From Coniferiporia sulphurascens (lineage: Eukaryota; Basidiomycota; Agaricomycetes; Hymenochaetales; Hymenochaetaceae), in the NCBI GenBank assembly GCA_002794785.1, contig NBBA01000001.1:3844001-3908000 (forward strand): a stretch of DNA of 64,000 nucleotides, written 5' to 3'. The first letter of the stretch is position 1. Every line of letters begins with the position of its first letter. Shown piece by piece: positions 23,879 through 34,351 of this stretch. The translations under genes and the position numbers were made by a program. The notes below the pieces were generated by a model. The model had not been told where the DNA came from. It did no database searches and saw nothing but the letters and a program-made list of their open reading frames with translations.

Positions 23879-25156
23879 ATGTCCGACTCCCGGCACCACC
23901 ACACGGTTTCTCGATCTCCTCGCCCAGATGCGCGTTCCTCGTCTCCGGAACGCGATAGAGATAGGGAAAGCAAAAAGAGAGACCGGAAAGAGAAAGAAAA
24001 GGATGAGTCCCTCCCCCATGGTGCAAAGCCTCTGAGCGACTCCGACTACTTCCTCAAAAATGCCGAGTTTCGAGGATGGTTGAAGGAGAAGGACAGAGTG
24101 AGCTTCTGTTTACGTGTAATCGCCTCCACCTACTCATTTCAAACTGACCATTTAGTATTTTGATGAACTCTCCGGAGAAAAGGCTCGCAGGTTCGTCTGA
24201 CTTTCCCAGTCCAGCATGGAAACGAACCGGCAATTGCTAATTCGGTGGACGTGATTCAAGCTACTTCCACAAGTTCGTGAAGGTTCATAACTCCTGGCTT
24301 TCCTCACGGGCGCAACTGGTTCACACGTATTTGTTTACTTATCATAGGCTTGGAACCGCGGCAAGCTCTCAGGTACGGACTTAAACCCTCGCATAAAATC
24401 AATCCGTTCATTTCGCAGGAACAGACAAATACTACGCTGGCACCGGCACTACTTCTCAGCCTGCCGCCGCACAAACCGCATACCGTTGGTCTTTTGTGTC
24501 GAAGCGCACACGCGCCGAGCAAGCCGCACTAGACGCAGCACGTAACGCTGTTGATGCCGCAACGCGCAGCGCGTCACTGAATGACGACAAGAACGTACCT
24601 GGTGCACTATCCGCACCCGCGAGAGCGGGTCCAAGTGGTAGGGTCATTGGCCCCACACTGCCTTCTGCAAGCGATCGCGTTTTGATGCGCGAAGCGTATG
24701 AGGAAGAGCGCTCTACCGAGCGATTATTCGAACGTAAGCGGGTGAGGGAAGAAGACAAAGAACGAATTGAGGATCTCGTTGGACCCAAGGGGAGTGGGAG
24801 AGAGGGAATGCTCGAAAAGAAAAGGATGCGTCGGGAAGCCGATCGGTCGCTTCGAGACGCGAAAGATGACGTCCTCGGAGAGTACGATGAGAGTACGTTG
24901 ATGGGCGGTGGCGATAGCTTCCAAGCTAGGTGAACACAAAACACTTTTTGGTTTCACGGCCCCCCTGTTAATATGCATTTACTTCTCAAGGATCGCACAG
25001 CGTGATGCGGCAAGAAAACGATTCGAGGAAAAGCGGGGATCGTCGCGAGAAGACAAAGTATCCGCCGTTCGCGAAAGGCATGAAGCCATACGAGCAAAGG
25101 ATAGTGCAACCATGGAAATGTTTAAGAAGATGGCAAAGGAGAGATTTGGAGGCTGA
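23879..25156 (+). CDS. SCI1/NKAPD1-like nuclear protein
   Basis: Basic, charged protein in at least six exons. The start is the ATG at 23879 (MSDSRHHHTVSRSPRP), with an RS/RD/KE-rich N-terminus. The diagnostic block DSDYFLKNAEFRGWLKEKDR, YFDELSGEKARS, YFHKFVK, AWNRGKLSG and TDKYYAG is spread over five short exons with GT/AG borders. It matches the conserved core shared by plant SCI1 and animal NKAPD1. The C-terminal half is a long charged helix with a GPTLPS motif and ends KDSATMEMFKKMAKERFGG. The family is nuclear and linked to splicing-type condensates; exact role unknown. It is divergent from the SC15 array and convergent with eL21. Confidence 0.75.
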
Positions 25157-25342
25157 TTTTGCAAATTGCTTGTACACTTCACGCACGCGATAATTATTTA
25201 GTCGTACACAGCGCATCGGTTCGGGCATTGCATATGCATAAAGCGACGAAATAATGAGACATGAAGATGACAGCATGCACTACCGAAACCGTACACTCCC
25301 CCTGAGACTGCAGAAAGTAGGTGAAAGGGAGGCGAGACGCGC

Positions 25343-25937
25343 TCAGATGGTCGTCTCGTATGGCACGGGGACAATAGTTTGCGCAACATTGTCTTTTGAA
25401 GAAACTGTGTGGGCGTCGCGGGGAGCAGCCTGGACACGGCGGAGCGACGGGCAAGGCACTGTGCAAAGTGCAGGACATAAATAACAGCAGCATAAACGGT
25501 ATGCCAACGCGGACTCACCGCCCTTCTCCCGGGAGTCCTTGCGAATCTGTTGGTTACGCTTCACGCGCTCGAGGAACTCCTGACGGCACTTGGAGTGGCG
25601 GATGTGCTCGACACGGATGTTAACGCGCTTCTCCAAGTAACGGTTTCCAACAACCTTGTTGACAATAACGCCAACAGCGTGGGGAGTGACGTTGTAGACG
25701 ATGCCGGTGCGTCCGTGATAGAACTTGTGCGGCATACCCTTCTGCTGGGCTGCGTTAGCTTTAATATCGACGATGTCGCCGACGCTGTAGTTGACGAGGA
25801 ACGTCGACAGCTTCACCGGGCCATGCTCTGCGCAAGATGAGTATAAATGCTCGGACAGCTTAGACGGATAACGCACCCTTGAAGCCACGCTTGAACATGT
25901 GGCGCGTACGCGCCCTGTAACCGAATGAGTGAGGCAT
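25343..25937 (-). CDS. RPL21: 60S ribosomal protein eL21
   Basis: The start ATG at 25937 gives MPHSFGYRARTRHMFKRGFK, joined through a GTGCGT intron to EHGPVKLSTFLVNYSVGDIV. The main exon carries GMPHKFYHGRTGIVYNVTPH and EKRVNIRVEHIRHSKCRQEF, the hallmark of eL21. A last intron (GTGAGT, after SREKG) leads to the C-terminus SSKDNVAQTIVPVPYETTI at TGA 25343. Length is about 160 residues, usual for the family. It shares a 212-bp divergent promoter with uS4. Confidence 0.96.
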
Positions 25938-26149
25938 CTTGAGGAGAGTCGGCGGCGGCGGTCAGGTCTTGAATCTGCGTGTCGGCGTCGATGCTATCCA
26001 AAGTGAATTTCTGGGTATGCGCTGACATAAGCAATGACCAATCGAAGTTCAAAACTGTACAGTACCTGCGGGAACTTCCGTGTGCTGCGACCTTGCACGT
26101 TTTGTTGTAGAGCATCCGTCCACCGCCGTCGACAACCCTCAAGAACAAA
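25938..26149. promoter_or_regulatory. bidirectional promoter between eL21 and uS4
   Basis: 212 bp between two start codons pointing outward, one for a large-subunit and one for a small-subunit ribosomal protein. It contains a CCAAT core (GACCAATCG near 26037). Coordinated expression is inferred from the layout. Confidence 0.45.
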
Positions 26150-26920
26150 ATGCCTAGGTATGTCTCCGGCATTACTTCCAGAATATATGCTAAAAGTTAT
26201 GTAGGGCACCGAGAAACCACAGCAAGACGTGAGCATTTGCTTTTTCATCAAGATCCACTTATGTGGAGGGACGCGCTGAGCTAACCGCCGCGCTATGTGC
26301 CCTATAATCCTTTAGCTACAAGGTCCCGCGTCGCCCATTCGAGTCCGCGCGCCTCGATGCCGAGCTCAAGCTCGCTGGCGAGTACGGTCTCCGCAACAAG
26401 CGTGAGATCTGGCGCATTTCGCTTGTCCTGTCCAAGATTCGTCGTGCCGCTCGTGAGCTCCTCAAGCTCGACGCTAAGGACCCCAAGCGTCTTTTCGAGG
26501 GTAATGCCCTTATTCGCCGCCTTGTTCGCATTGGTGTGCTCGATGAAACTCGCATGCGTCTCGATTACGTGCTTGCCTTGAAAATTGAGGATTTCTTGGA
26601 GCGCAGGCTGCAGACCCAGGTCTTCAAGCTCGGCCTCGCTAAGAGTATCCATCACGCTCGTGTGCTCATCAGGCAGCGACACATCCGGTGTGTACTTTGC
26701 ACTGTCCGTCATTTGCGATCTCACACCCCTTCCGAATTGTAGCGTCGGCAAGCAGATCGTCAACGTGCCGTCGTTTGTCGTCCGCCTTGACTCCCAAAAA
26801 CACATCGACTTCGCGCTTACGTCGCCTTATGGTGGTGGACGTGCTGGTCGTGTCAAGCGCAAGCGCGCAGCGGCAGCGGCGAAGAAGGAGGAGGGAGGTG
26901 AGGAGGAGGAAGAAGAGTAA
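26150..26920 (+). CDS. RPS9: 40S ribosomal protein uS4
   Basis: Small-subunit protein with the S4 RNA-binding domain. The main exon begins [20 protein letters not shown] near 26316 and carries [39 protein letters not shown] and [20 protein letters not shown] intron follows, then [19 protein letters not shown] and an acidic tail ([10 protein letters not shown]). The 5' end is odd. The ATG at 26150 is followed after 8 nt by a GTATGT donor. Canonical joining to the acceptor at 26315 yields [10 protein letters not shown]. Codons for R-I-Y-A-K-S, expected in the family N-terminus, lie inside this intron at about 26181-26196 but cannot be included with canonical sites. Confidence 0.93.
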
Positions 26921-27321
26921 ACGTTATGACCCATCCTCCTCGGTTTGGTTTCTCTCCTGTCTTTCATGTTTTATGGCAGTATGCTTCACAATGTATGCGC
27001 TGTGGCTTCCTGTAATACTTCTTACAGGCTTTGCCTTGTATGTGTGAATTAGCACGTTAGCCATTAACAGACCCTTTGTCTGGAGTGGGTGCGCCGGCCT
27101 CTAGAACATCGGCATTGATTAAAAAAAATTTAAACTCGATAAGATTAAGAGGGTCGAAGGTAAATTTGTCCAAATGGGGTTCTCTGAGCAAACCGTAGTA
27201 ATTTTACAAGAATAATAATATAGTTTATGTATAAGCACATTAAAGGAATACCACAAACACCTAACATATACGAGAGCTCCAACAAAATCAAAGGGCCCGT
27301 CCCCGAGTACCGAAGAAATTT
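26921..27321. other. convergent 3' flanks of uS4 and Trf4-like gene
   Basis: Gene-free stretch between two stop codons. It is AT-rich toward 27120-27260 and probably holds both polyadenylation regions. No other feature seen. Confidence 0.5.
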
Positions 27322-29401
27322 TTAATAGCGCCTGCCTGGCGCGCCCTGTCCTCCATTGCGCCTCTGTGTGGACTGGTAATGGCTGTTATTGTAGTGTCCA
27401 TATCCCTGACCGAAGTGTTGCCGGTTATTGTTCTGATAACCAAAAAAAGTTGGGCCTGCCTGCATCTGAGGAAGGAAATTCATGCCCGGGAAAATTTGAG
27501 GCTGGGACTGGAATTGGAACTGGAACTGTGGAGCTGCCTGCAGCTGATTGTCGCGGTAGTGCAATACGGGTAAGGGTTGAATGCCACCCGACCAGAGTTG
27601 TCCACCATGTACAGCCCCTGTGGCATTCCATGATACCGCCGGGCCCGGGCCCAACCGCATGGGGGATTCACGATTGTGAGAACCAACGCGCGCCGTGAGT
27701 GCTACGCCACCACTCACGGAACGCGTGCCGCTGCTTTCAGTTGAACAAGAGGTCACAGCCCGCGTGAACGCACCAGAATCAACAGACTTTTCGAGCAAAT
27801 CACGCCTTGCGTCCATCTGAAACATGACGTGATTCAAGGAGGGAAAAAAAGACGGTAAATTCTTGTCAGCTTCGAACTCACTCCCATTCCACTGCTGCTT
27901 ACCTCTTCTGGCACTGTGTAAATCTGGCCAAGGAGGGATATGGACACGTTCTCGGAAGTGGAATACGGAGTAGTCTGCAGAGCGTGATACGCCTGTTTGA
28001 AAGCATCAACAATTAGGCCGATCTTGCTACAGCCGCGGGTGATATTGTTATCTACCGGACGGCCAACGGTTCAGAAACAACCACTCGCGTATTGAATATG
28101 GGAAACCCGAACCTGGATTTAGCATGCACTGTACAGCTAGTACAGCACTTCCTTTATGTTCCCAATTTTTTAACTTTTTCGTGAAAATCCCCCTCTCAGT
28201 GACCGATATATAGTGCGTCGCGTATGAGAAGTCGTGTCCATAGTGACAGAAGAAGTCCATTAGGAGTATACCAAGGGCCTTGTTCTCGATAGGCTCGTTA
28301 AAAAGGGCCTGCGCCCTCCGGGCAGGGTTGCGCTATACAATACAATCCGTTACCTGCGTAGCAAAAACGCACAGGAAAAGAGGCGCGCAGGATCATCGTA
28401 CCTGTAAGAAGCTAATGCACATAATGGTTATCGCATAGCTACTTAGAGTGCCTTGCGAGGCATCGTTCAAATCCCGCAACGATAGGAACGCCTTGATAGC
28501 GTGGATGAGCGGTCGCAGAGCTGGCATATCTTCTAAAAACTGTTTGACAATCGGAATAGCTCGGGGACCGCTATCCTCGTCGTTGCGTATGCTTATGTCT
28601 ACGCTTAGTTCACCAAGTGCCTCGATCGTTGTAAATGTAATAATAGGCACTCTTGCACCAAAAATCCGATTGACCCAAGTTGTTACGCCTGACCTTCGGA
28701 GGACGTCACCTATTATTGTGAGTCGCCGCTTCCTCTCGGGGTCGGTTATCTTAAAGCCCGGGTTGAAGGCAATCACCAGGTCGATATCACTGCGAGTTGA
28801 GACACGTTGGATCAAGCATTATACAGGAGGCACGATGTGTCGGCTCACCCTCCAGTTAATTCCAGGCCAGTCGCTGAGCTCCCGAACAGAGTTACTTTGA
28901 CATCTTGCCACCGTGTCCGGAGAAGCGTTTCAATACGCTCAACAAGCATACGACGCGCCTCACGCTCTTTATCGCTTGCGGATATGTAGGCCACAAATTT
29001 AACAAGCTCGTCGTGCATACTGGTTCAGAATGAGCGTCAGAGGCAATGGAAGAAAGCACCCATGGATGCCTTGCGGTCGGCTCGCCGGATGTGCAAACGC
29101 ACCGGTCTTCGCGCGACGCGTCAGCATCGTGAACCACACTATCATCGAGCCAGCGAGTAAACGCTGCTTGCTGACTGTGATGGGCTTCGTCCTCCGCATT
29201 GTTCGAGTATGCTCTTCTCTTGCTCGGTCTCGTCTCTTCATCATCGGACGCACGTCTCTTCAGTACGCGTGATGAACTTGAAATTTCCAGGGCAGCGACT
29301 TTCTTCGTACCACTCTTCGGTGAGATACGAGAGAGCAAGCTCAGCGACACACTGCCAGAGGCATTGACGGAGACCGCCTCAGGCGTTACTGTCGTTGCCA
29401 T
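27322..29401 (-). CDS. non-canonical poly(A) polymerase, Trf4/Cid14 type (TRAMP complex)
   Basis: Nuclear enzyme that adds short A tails to RNAs for exosome decay. Start ATG at 29401 (MATTVTPEAVSVNASGSVSL). A Ser/Arg-rich leader is spliced by a GTGCGT intron to MHDELVKFVAYISASDKERE. The nucleotidyltransferase core follows: LFGSSATGLELTGG, then DIDLVIAFNPGF with the catalytic D-x-D, and the third aspartate in LSVDISI. The PAP-associated region includes HAIKAFLSLRDLNDASQGT, IMCISFLQ and NEPIENKALGILLMDFF. The C-terminal exon is rich in Gln, Asn, Gly and Arg (RRNGGQGAPGRRY end), probably disordered and RNA-binding. It has several introns; not all were resolved between 27840 and 28400. Confidence 0.88.
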
Positions 29402-29750
29402 CGCCGTAGTAGAGGTGAGGAATAAGGTATGATGACCAGAGACGAGTATATGAAGGTCACGTGCATTTAACGCATCGTCACCTCGCGTCCCCACTAATCT
29501 TTCCGAAGAGATCCGGGAGTCTTAAGCCAATCAACATAGCCTATAACCACAACCATCTCCAAGAACTACTCGATACCATGTTAGCACACCACCCCCCAGC
29601 AGGTTCTACTTCTATCTAGCAAATTTACCGCCCATGAGACTAACTCGCATCTCTAATTCTAGCGAAGGTGGCCGGACGCCGCCTTTCGGTAACTTCAAAG
29701 ACTAAGTTGCCCACGAGCTCGTGAGCACTTCTCCCGCTAAAACCGACTTG
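29402..29750. other. divergent promoter region
   Basis: Between the start of the Trf4-like gene (minus) and the small ORF (plus). No further feature recognised. Confidence 0.4.
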
Positions 29751-30041
29751 ATGCATTCAATCAGTCACTCAAGAGAGGGCCGGGACTCCTTTCGTGCATC
29801 TCCTGAACCAAATGAGCCTAAGGACTATCCTCGTCCCGCTCATCCAGTCGCACATGCAAAGGAGAGAAGGAAGCTAGACTATGATTGTGTCAATCATGTC
29901 AAAACACATGAGAACTTTTACAGCGACAAAAATGCAGCCAGGAGGTTACAGGGCGCAATAAAGAAGGATCCCGGGTATGCGAACATAGGTGGTGCAGGCA
30001 GCAAGGTTACTCAGCCTGCAGCGAAAGGCGTTGACGCATAA
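29751..30041 (+). CDS. small hydrophilic protein of unknown function
   Basis: About 96 residues from the first ATG (MHSISHSREGRDSFR); the frame is open upstream for 10 more codons. The second half (KERRKLDYDCVNHVKTHENF, AARRLQGAIKKDPGYANIGG) has the regular charged and glycine-containing look of a real conserved fungal protein, but I do not recognise a family. No signal peptide or membrane segment. It lies between the Trf4-like gene and eL28, convergent with eL28. Confidence 0.45.
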   Translation: MHSISHSREGRDSFRASPEPNEPKDYPRPAHPVAHAKERRKLDYDCVNHVKTHENFYSDKNAARRLQGAIKKDPGYANIGGAGSKVTQPAAKGVDA

Positions 30042-30266
30042 ATATTCGAGCCAAGGGGCCGTTGTACGATATTGAGTCACCGCAGAGTAATCCGTGTACC
30101 AATTATCGGCCGTGTATGTTAGGTTGCGAATAGTCACTCCTCATTTGCAAGATGTAGTTATTCACCGCAAACATTATCATGTTGGCATGTCATAGATAAA
30201 AACATGGAGAAGGGGTGCGATAAAAGAACAAAACATACACAATTAGACGTATGAAGGGAGAGTCGA

Positions 30267-31256
30267 TCACTCGGATGCAGCAAGGGCCTTCTTCCCCCGG
30301 AGCTTCTTCTCGGGCAATGGCTTCTTCTCCTTTTGGGAGACCTGGAGAGCAGAAACGCGGGCAATGACGGCCTGACAAGAAACACCGTTAGTTATCGCAT
30401 AGTTTGAGCAAGGGCACAATGTGGGAATGGCTATCAAAAAAAAATGCGAAAGGGAGAGAAAACTAAAGAAAACGAGAAAGCTGTAATCGCCAAAGTGTCA
30501 GGCAAACGCGGGGCGCATCGAACGTGACCCGATAGCGACATGGCGAGTTCTCCGCCGGAGTTTGATCGACTCCGGACGAAGCTGGGTCAATTTTGCAAAC
30601 ATGTCCACGCCCAGCCTTCATTCGCTTTGCAGCGTGTCCGGTGGGTTCTAACGAGAATGCGTTTGGGATACCAGATACAAAGGACAGAAAGAGAAGAACA
30701 GAAGCCGAAACAAATGGTGGGGAGTAGGAGGAATCCTTTTCAAATCGCACCTTGCGAAGATCCGGGCGGTAACCAGATTTAGCCTTTTGCGCAGCGATAC
30801 CGACAGAGCGACGCGGTCCCGAACTACGACGGACACCGGTTACGTGACGTGCAGACTTCACGGAGTAAAGGGATGCGGAGGGCTTGCGTGAGACGATCTG
30901 AATGCCGGACGATGTTTGTGCGACGTCGATAGTCTAAAAATGTTCATTCAGTAATATCCAAACCAGTTGCATCTAAGAGACACACCTTCGCGTTTGCAAC
31001 GCCCGAGTATTTGTGAGAGTGGAGGTTCACCAGGTTACCCTATATCGTCCAGTCATTCAGCCTCTCAATATTTTGTCCGCAGAATAATCAGCGCGTACAG
31101 GCTCCTTCGAGAAGATGGGTCCCTCAGGAACCCTCTTCACAATGAAGGAGTTGTTTTTCTACGGTCCCGTTTGAGCGACGGTCAGCCTACGCAGCGAGCC
31201 TCAGAAATTTCAGGTGTACGAACGCGAATGAGGAGCCAGGTGAGGTCGGCGGACAT
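30267..31256 (-). CDS. RPL28: 60S ribosomal protein eL28
   Basis: Six exons. The ATG at 31256 gives MSADLTWLLIR, then KNNSFIVKRVPEGPIFSKEP, GNLVNLHSHKYSGVANAK, TIDVAQTSSGIQIVSRKPSA and the block VRRSSGPRRSVGIAAQKAKS, and finally AVIARVSALQVSQKEKKPLP with a Lys-rich end. This order is that of eukaryotic eL28, about 140 residues. All exon joins keep the frame. The last intron (about 30373-30755, roughly 380 nt) is far longer than the other introns here and contains a perfect 7-bp hairpin at 30555-30575. It might host an intronic RNA, but no clear box C/D pair was found. Confidence 0.92.
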
Positions 31257-32380
31257 TTTTGGCGTCGGTGAAGGATGTCCAGGGAGGCGGGTCGGAATTC
31301 AGAGATAAAGTTCGCACGGACACCCGTACTAGTACTGTACAGTACCAAGCGTCGCCTTCCTTTCTGGTAATGTACATGTGTGGCGTATATTATACTACTG
31401 TAGTACTGACAAGGCAACAGACTGCAAGAAAGATAGAAAAGGTCGGATTAGTAGAAGTACGAATCCAATAATCCAACCGAGATTAAGGACCACTGAACGC
31501 AACCTCACAAAATCACACCGCAAAGTTATCCCCAAGGCAAATATTCTACGGCACAATTTTACCGTTTCACTAAGTAACGGCACAGATAGTTGTAAACTTT
31601 TTTAATTGTTTGGTGATGTGCCGCGTGTGTGCTAAAAGTGAGATACTGTCTGGAGAACTTTTGCCCCTGACCTTTCAACGTTTATTGGGCCGCCTGAGAA
31701 CCCGGTGAGGGATCAATATCAACGGTTCCATTAGACTTTTCTGAACAGACAGGTCATAAGTAACCTCCGCCCTCCGGTGCATAGGACGATCAACCCAACT
31801 CGTCTCGAGTTCTTGACGTCCCTGCGGGTGTCAAGATGGAAGAATCGCCTCAGTTCTTACAGTATATACAATATGAAACTCGTCGAAATTTTCAATAGCT
31901 CCTTAAACGCATATATCAAGAATCATTACTAGCCGCGCCAACTCGGTTCGCTTCGAGACTCTGAGAGTTCTTTATATTTCCAGAATTCATCTATCAAGAA
32001 GTTGTGAAGATGATCAAATTAGATTGTGAAATTTTATAGCTGATCAGTGAAGCCTAAACTATTGACTGACATCGCTAAATCAGCACTAGCCGATCTTCTC
32101 GCTTCCATAGTTACGTAAGATCTTAAAAGTAAGGCGCAAACAAAGCGATATCCACTCGACGGATGTTTTTTTTTTTTCACACGGCTGACATGGCAAGACC
32201 CAGCTCAAAATAACTGCATTCAACAAATCAAACACATATAGTCCATAATACTCGAGAGACCGAACAGCAGTACATTCCGCACATAGTAAGCATTCAAACT
32301 CCCCTGAAGCAGTAAGCACCATCTACACGCCCTAAAACTCTTGATGGCTGGAAGACCGCCCCAATGGCAGCAGTCGAGAA
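31257..32380. other. intergenic, no gene seen
   Basis: Promoter of eL28 and 3' flank of the hydrophobin. It holds a pure T run (about 32166-32178). ORFs here are short and unlike known proteins. Confidence 0.5.
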
Positions 32381-32826
32381 TCAAAGATTGAGATTAATTG
32401 GGGTGCACCCGAGAGCGATGACGCCGTCTGTAAACCCCAATCAGAGGTGAGTGACCAGGGATCAAAACCGAGCAGGCTTACTGAAAGAATTGTTCTCGCA
32501 GCAAACAGGCTGAGCGGTGCAACTGGTTCCTCCGGTGCCGATCACCTGTAAGCAAGCATGTCAGAACTCAGTCCTCTGGCATAGTACAGAAAAATTATCA
32601 GGCTACATACCGTGATGGGATCGCATGTGAGACCAACGGGGACAGCAATACCCCCGAGGACGACACCGAGCAAACCAAGGAGCGTGCTGACTGAGGAGTC
32701 GCTCGAAGACTGAACGCTCTGGCAGCACTGGAGGTCACCGGTGTTGCACTGCGACGTCTGGGGCGCTGGCGTGGCGACCGCAAGAACTGCGAGAGATGCA
32801 ACAGCAACGAATTTCTTGGCGAACAT
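32381..32826 (-). CDS. class I hydrophobin
   Basis: 108-residue secreted amphipathic coat protein that self-assembles at air-water surfaces of hyphae. Signal peptide MFAKKFVAVASLAVLAVATP. The eight cysteines are at residues 27, 34-35, 68, 81, 87-88 and 101, in the order C-CC-C-C-CC-C with the two CC doublets of the family. Three exons: after CDPIT (GTATGT), and inside NNSFN (GTAAGC); the end is GVIALGCTPINLNL at TGA 32381. The long spacing between the third and fourth cysteine (32 residues) fits class I rather than class II. The two introns have canonical ends. Confidence 0.96.
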
Positions 32827-34351
32827 GGCTGGGTCTGATTTAAGCTGTTGGACTTGTTAAGAAATGGACTGCGGAGCGTAGTTCACTGGGGACGAAGACA
32901 TCTTTCCCTGGTCTTTTATACGTTTGGAAAAGGCCCGTGCGCGGAGGAATGGTCTCAGAATAATCTTGAAAGGGCCAGGGGAAAGAAGGCGCTGCGGTGA
33001 TAAAATGTTAGTGATGAAGATCTTCCATAACGTCCTTCGCGCAGCCTAGAACTCTCTCACCGACGCGCTGCACTTGCTTCCTTGCCAGGAGGAATTCAGC
33101 TAACGGAGGTTCGTGCCAAGGTGGATGATTGTCTGGATCGAGATTCGAAGAAGTCGAGTGAAAATGTTGGAGGAATCGGCGTCGCGCCGTGTGGGATATT
33201 AGGCCTCAGCGCTCAATGAAAATCGTGCAGATGATGTTCTGTGCAATCAAATAGAGGATCTATTGGCAAAGGGGGGGAGTAAGGGGACCGCATAATGTAA
33301 ACAAGTCGGGTTAGCTCAGAAACAGACAGAAGGCTCGGGTCGGGTTGACAGGCGAACCGGAGCATAAAACTCACCGCGCCGCGCCCGGAGAAGTGTAGAT
33401 GGATGAAGAATTGACATATAAAAAGAACGCCAAGTGGGCATCGGATAATTGCATTAAATCTTTCCACCATCTTCACAAGATGCCAGAGCCAATCCGAATT
33501 GCTGAACCAAGGTTACCATCCTAAAGTCTTTTTGAGTTGATCTCCTCCCACGCGAAGGCAGGGCACGCATCGTGTCAACGACAGTAGCAACGCTCCACAC
33601 ATCGTTGTACTTGAATACAATGGAAATAAGGGTACATACATGCCTCCGCGGTCAATGGGAGGGCTGGATCAGAGCAATTTCCCCGGAGAACATGTCGCCG
33701 TTGAATGTCCAACCAAAATAGTTTTGAAAAAAAATGGCAAATGTGTTTTGTGAAGCCGAGGATGTCAGTCCTAATGATTGGAGCCTTTTAAGCGTCCGAC
33801 GTCTTCGGGTCGATTCATCGAAGAGTTGCAGTCGAATACCGTTGTCGATCTAAACATCGCCAAGGACATGCACTTGGCCGCACATACTGTCTGGTGAAGA
33901 ATCCGCACTTTGGAGAAGGAAATAGAGCGGAGGCGAGTAGTCGTTTTCCCGCTTTCAACCAGGCTAGAATTTGACACCTAGAGGAGGTACGTCGGCTCTT
34001 CCCTAGAATTTCAACTTGAAAGCACACTGCTTTAAGGCCCGGGAGAGAGGTCTAGGCGGAGCAAGAAAGTACGTAAGGTATGTAAGCTACTTACCCGCAG
34101 CAACAGTTTCTACACAATAATCGCGTTACTATGTATATTTTTGGATGAATAAACTAACTTACGAACAAGGTATGTAAAATCTGGGTAATTAAACATGTAT
34201 TAAAACCGTATATCTAATGATGGAGAAAGAAAAAACAACAATGGCGACCCAACATAAAGAACACAAACTTTATTGGGAGTTGAGTAAGCCGATATAATAA
34301 GACAAGACGTGGTTTTTTTCTTACTCACGACACAAAAAGCGAAGGTGTGGA
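32827..34351. other. intergenic, no gene supported
   Basis: Contains the hydrophobin promoter; on the minus strand GTATAAAAGACC near 32916-32927 is a probable TATA box about 90 bp from the ATG. ORFs at 33213-33476 and 33771-34027 have no recognisable content and are rejected. Confidence 0.45.

Noticed and set aside
24456..24944. 162-residue serine-rich minus-strand ORF
   Set aside because: Antisense of the charged helix of the SCI1-like protein.
28455..28470. GTTCAAATCCCGC string resembling a tRNA T-arm
   Set aside because: It lies in coding sequence of the Trf4-like gene and has no matching acceptor or anticodon arm. I saw no tRNA gene in the window.
32166..32178. T-run as a possible polyadenylated retroelement end
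   Set aside because: No target duplication or element body beside it.
33771..34027. Overlapping minus-strand ORFs of about 70 residues
   Set aside because: No recognisable motif, no coherent splicing to a longer protein, and composition like the surrounding non-coding DNA.
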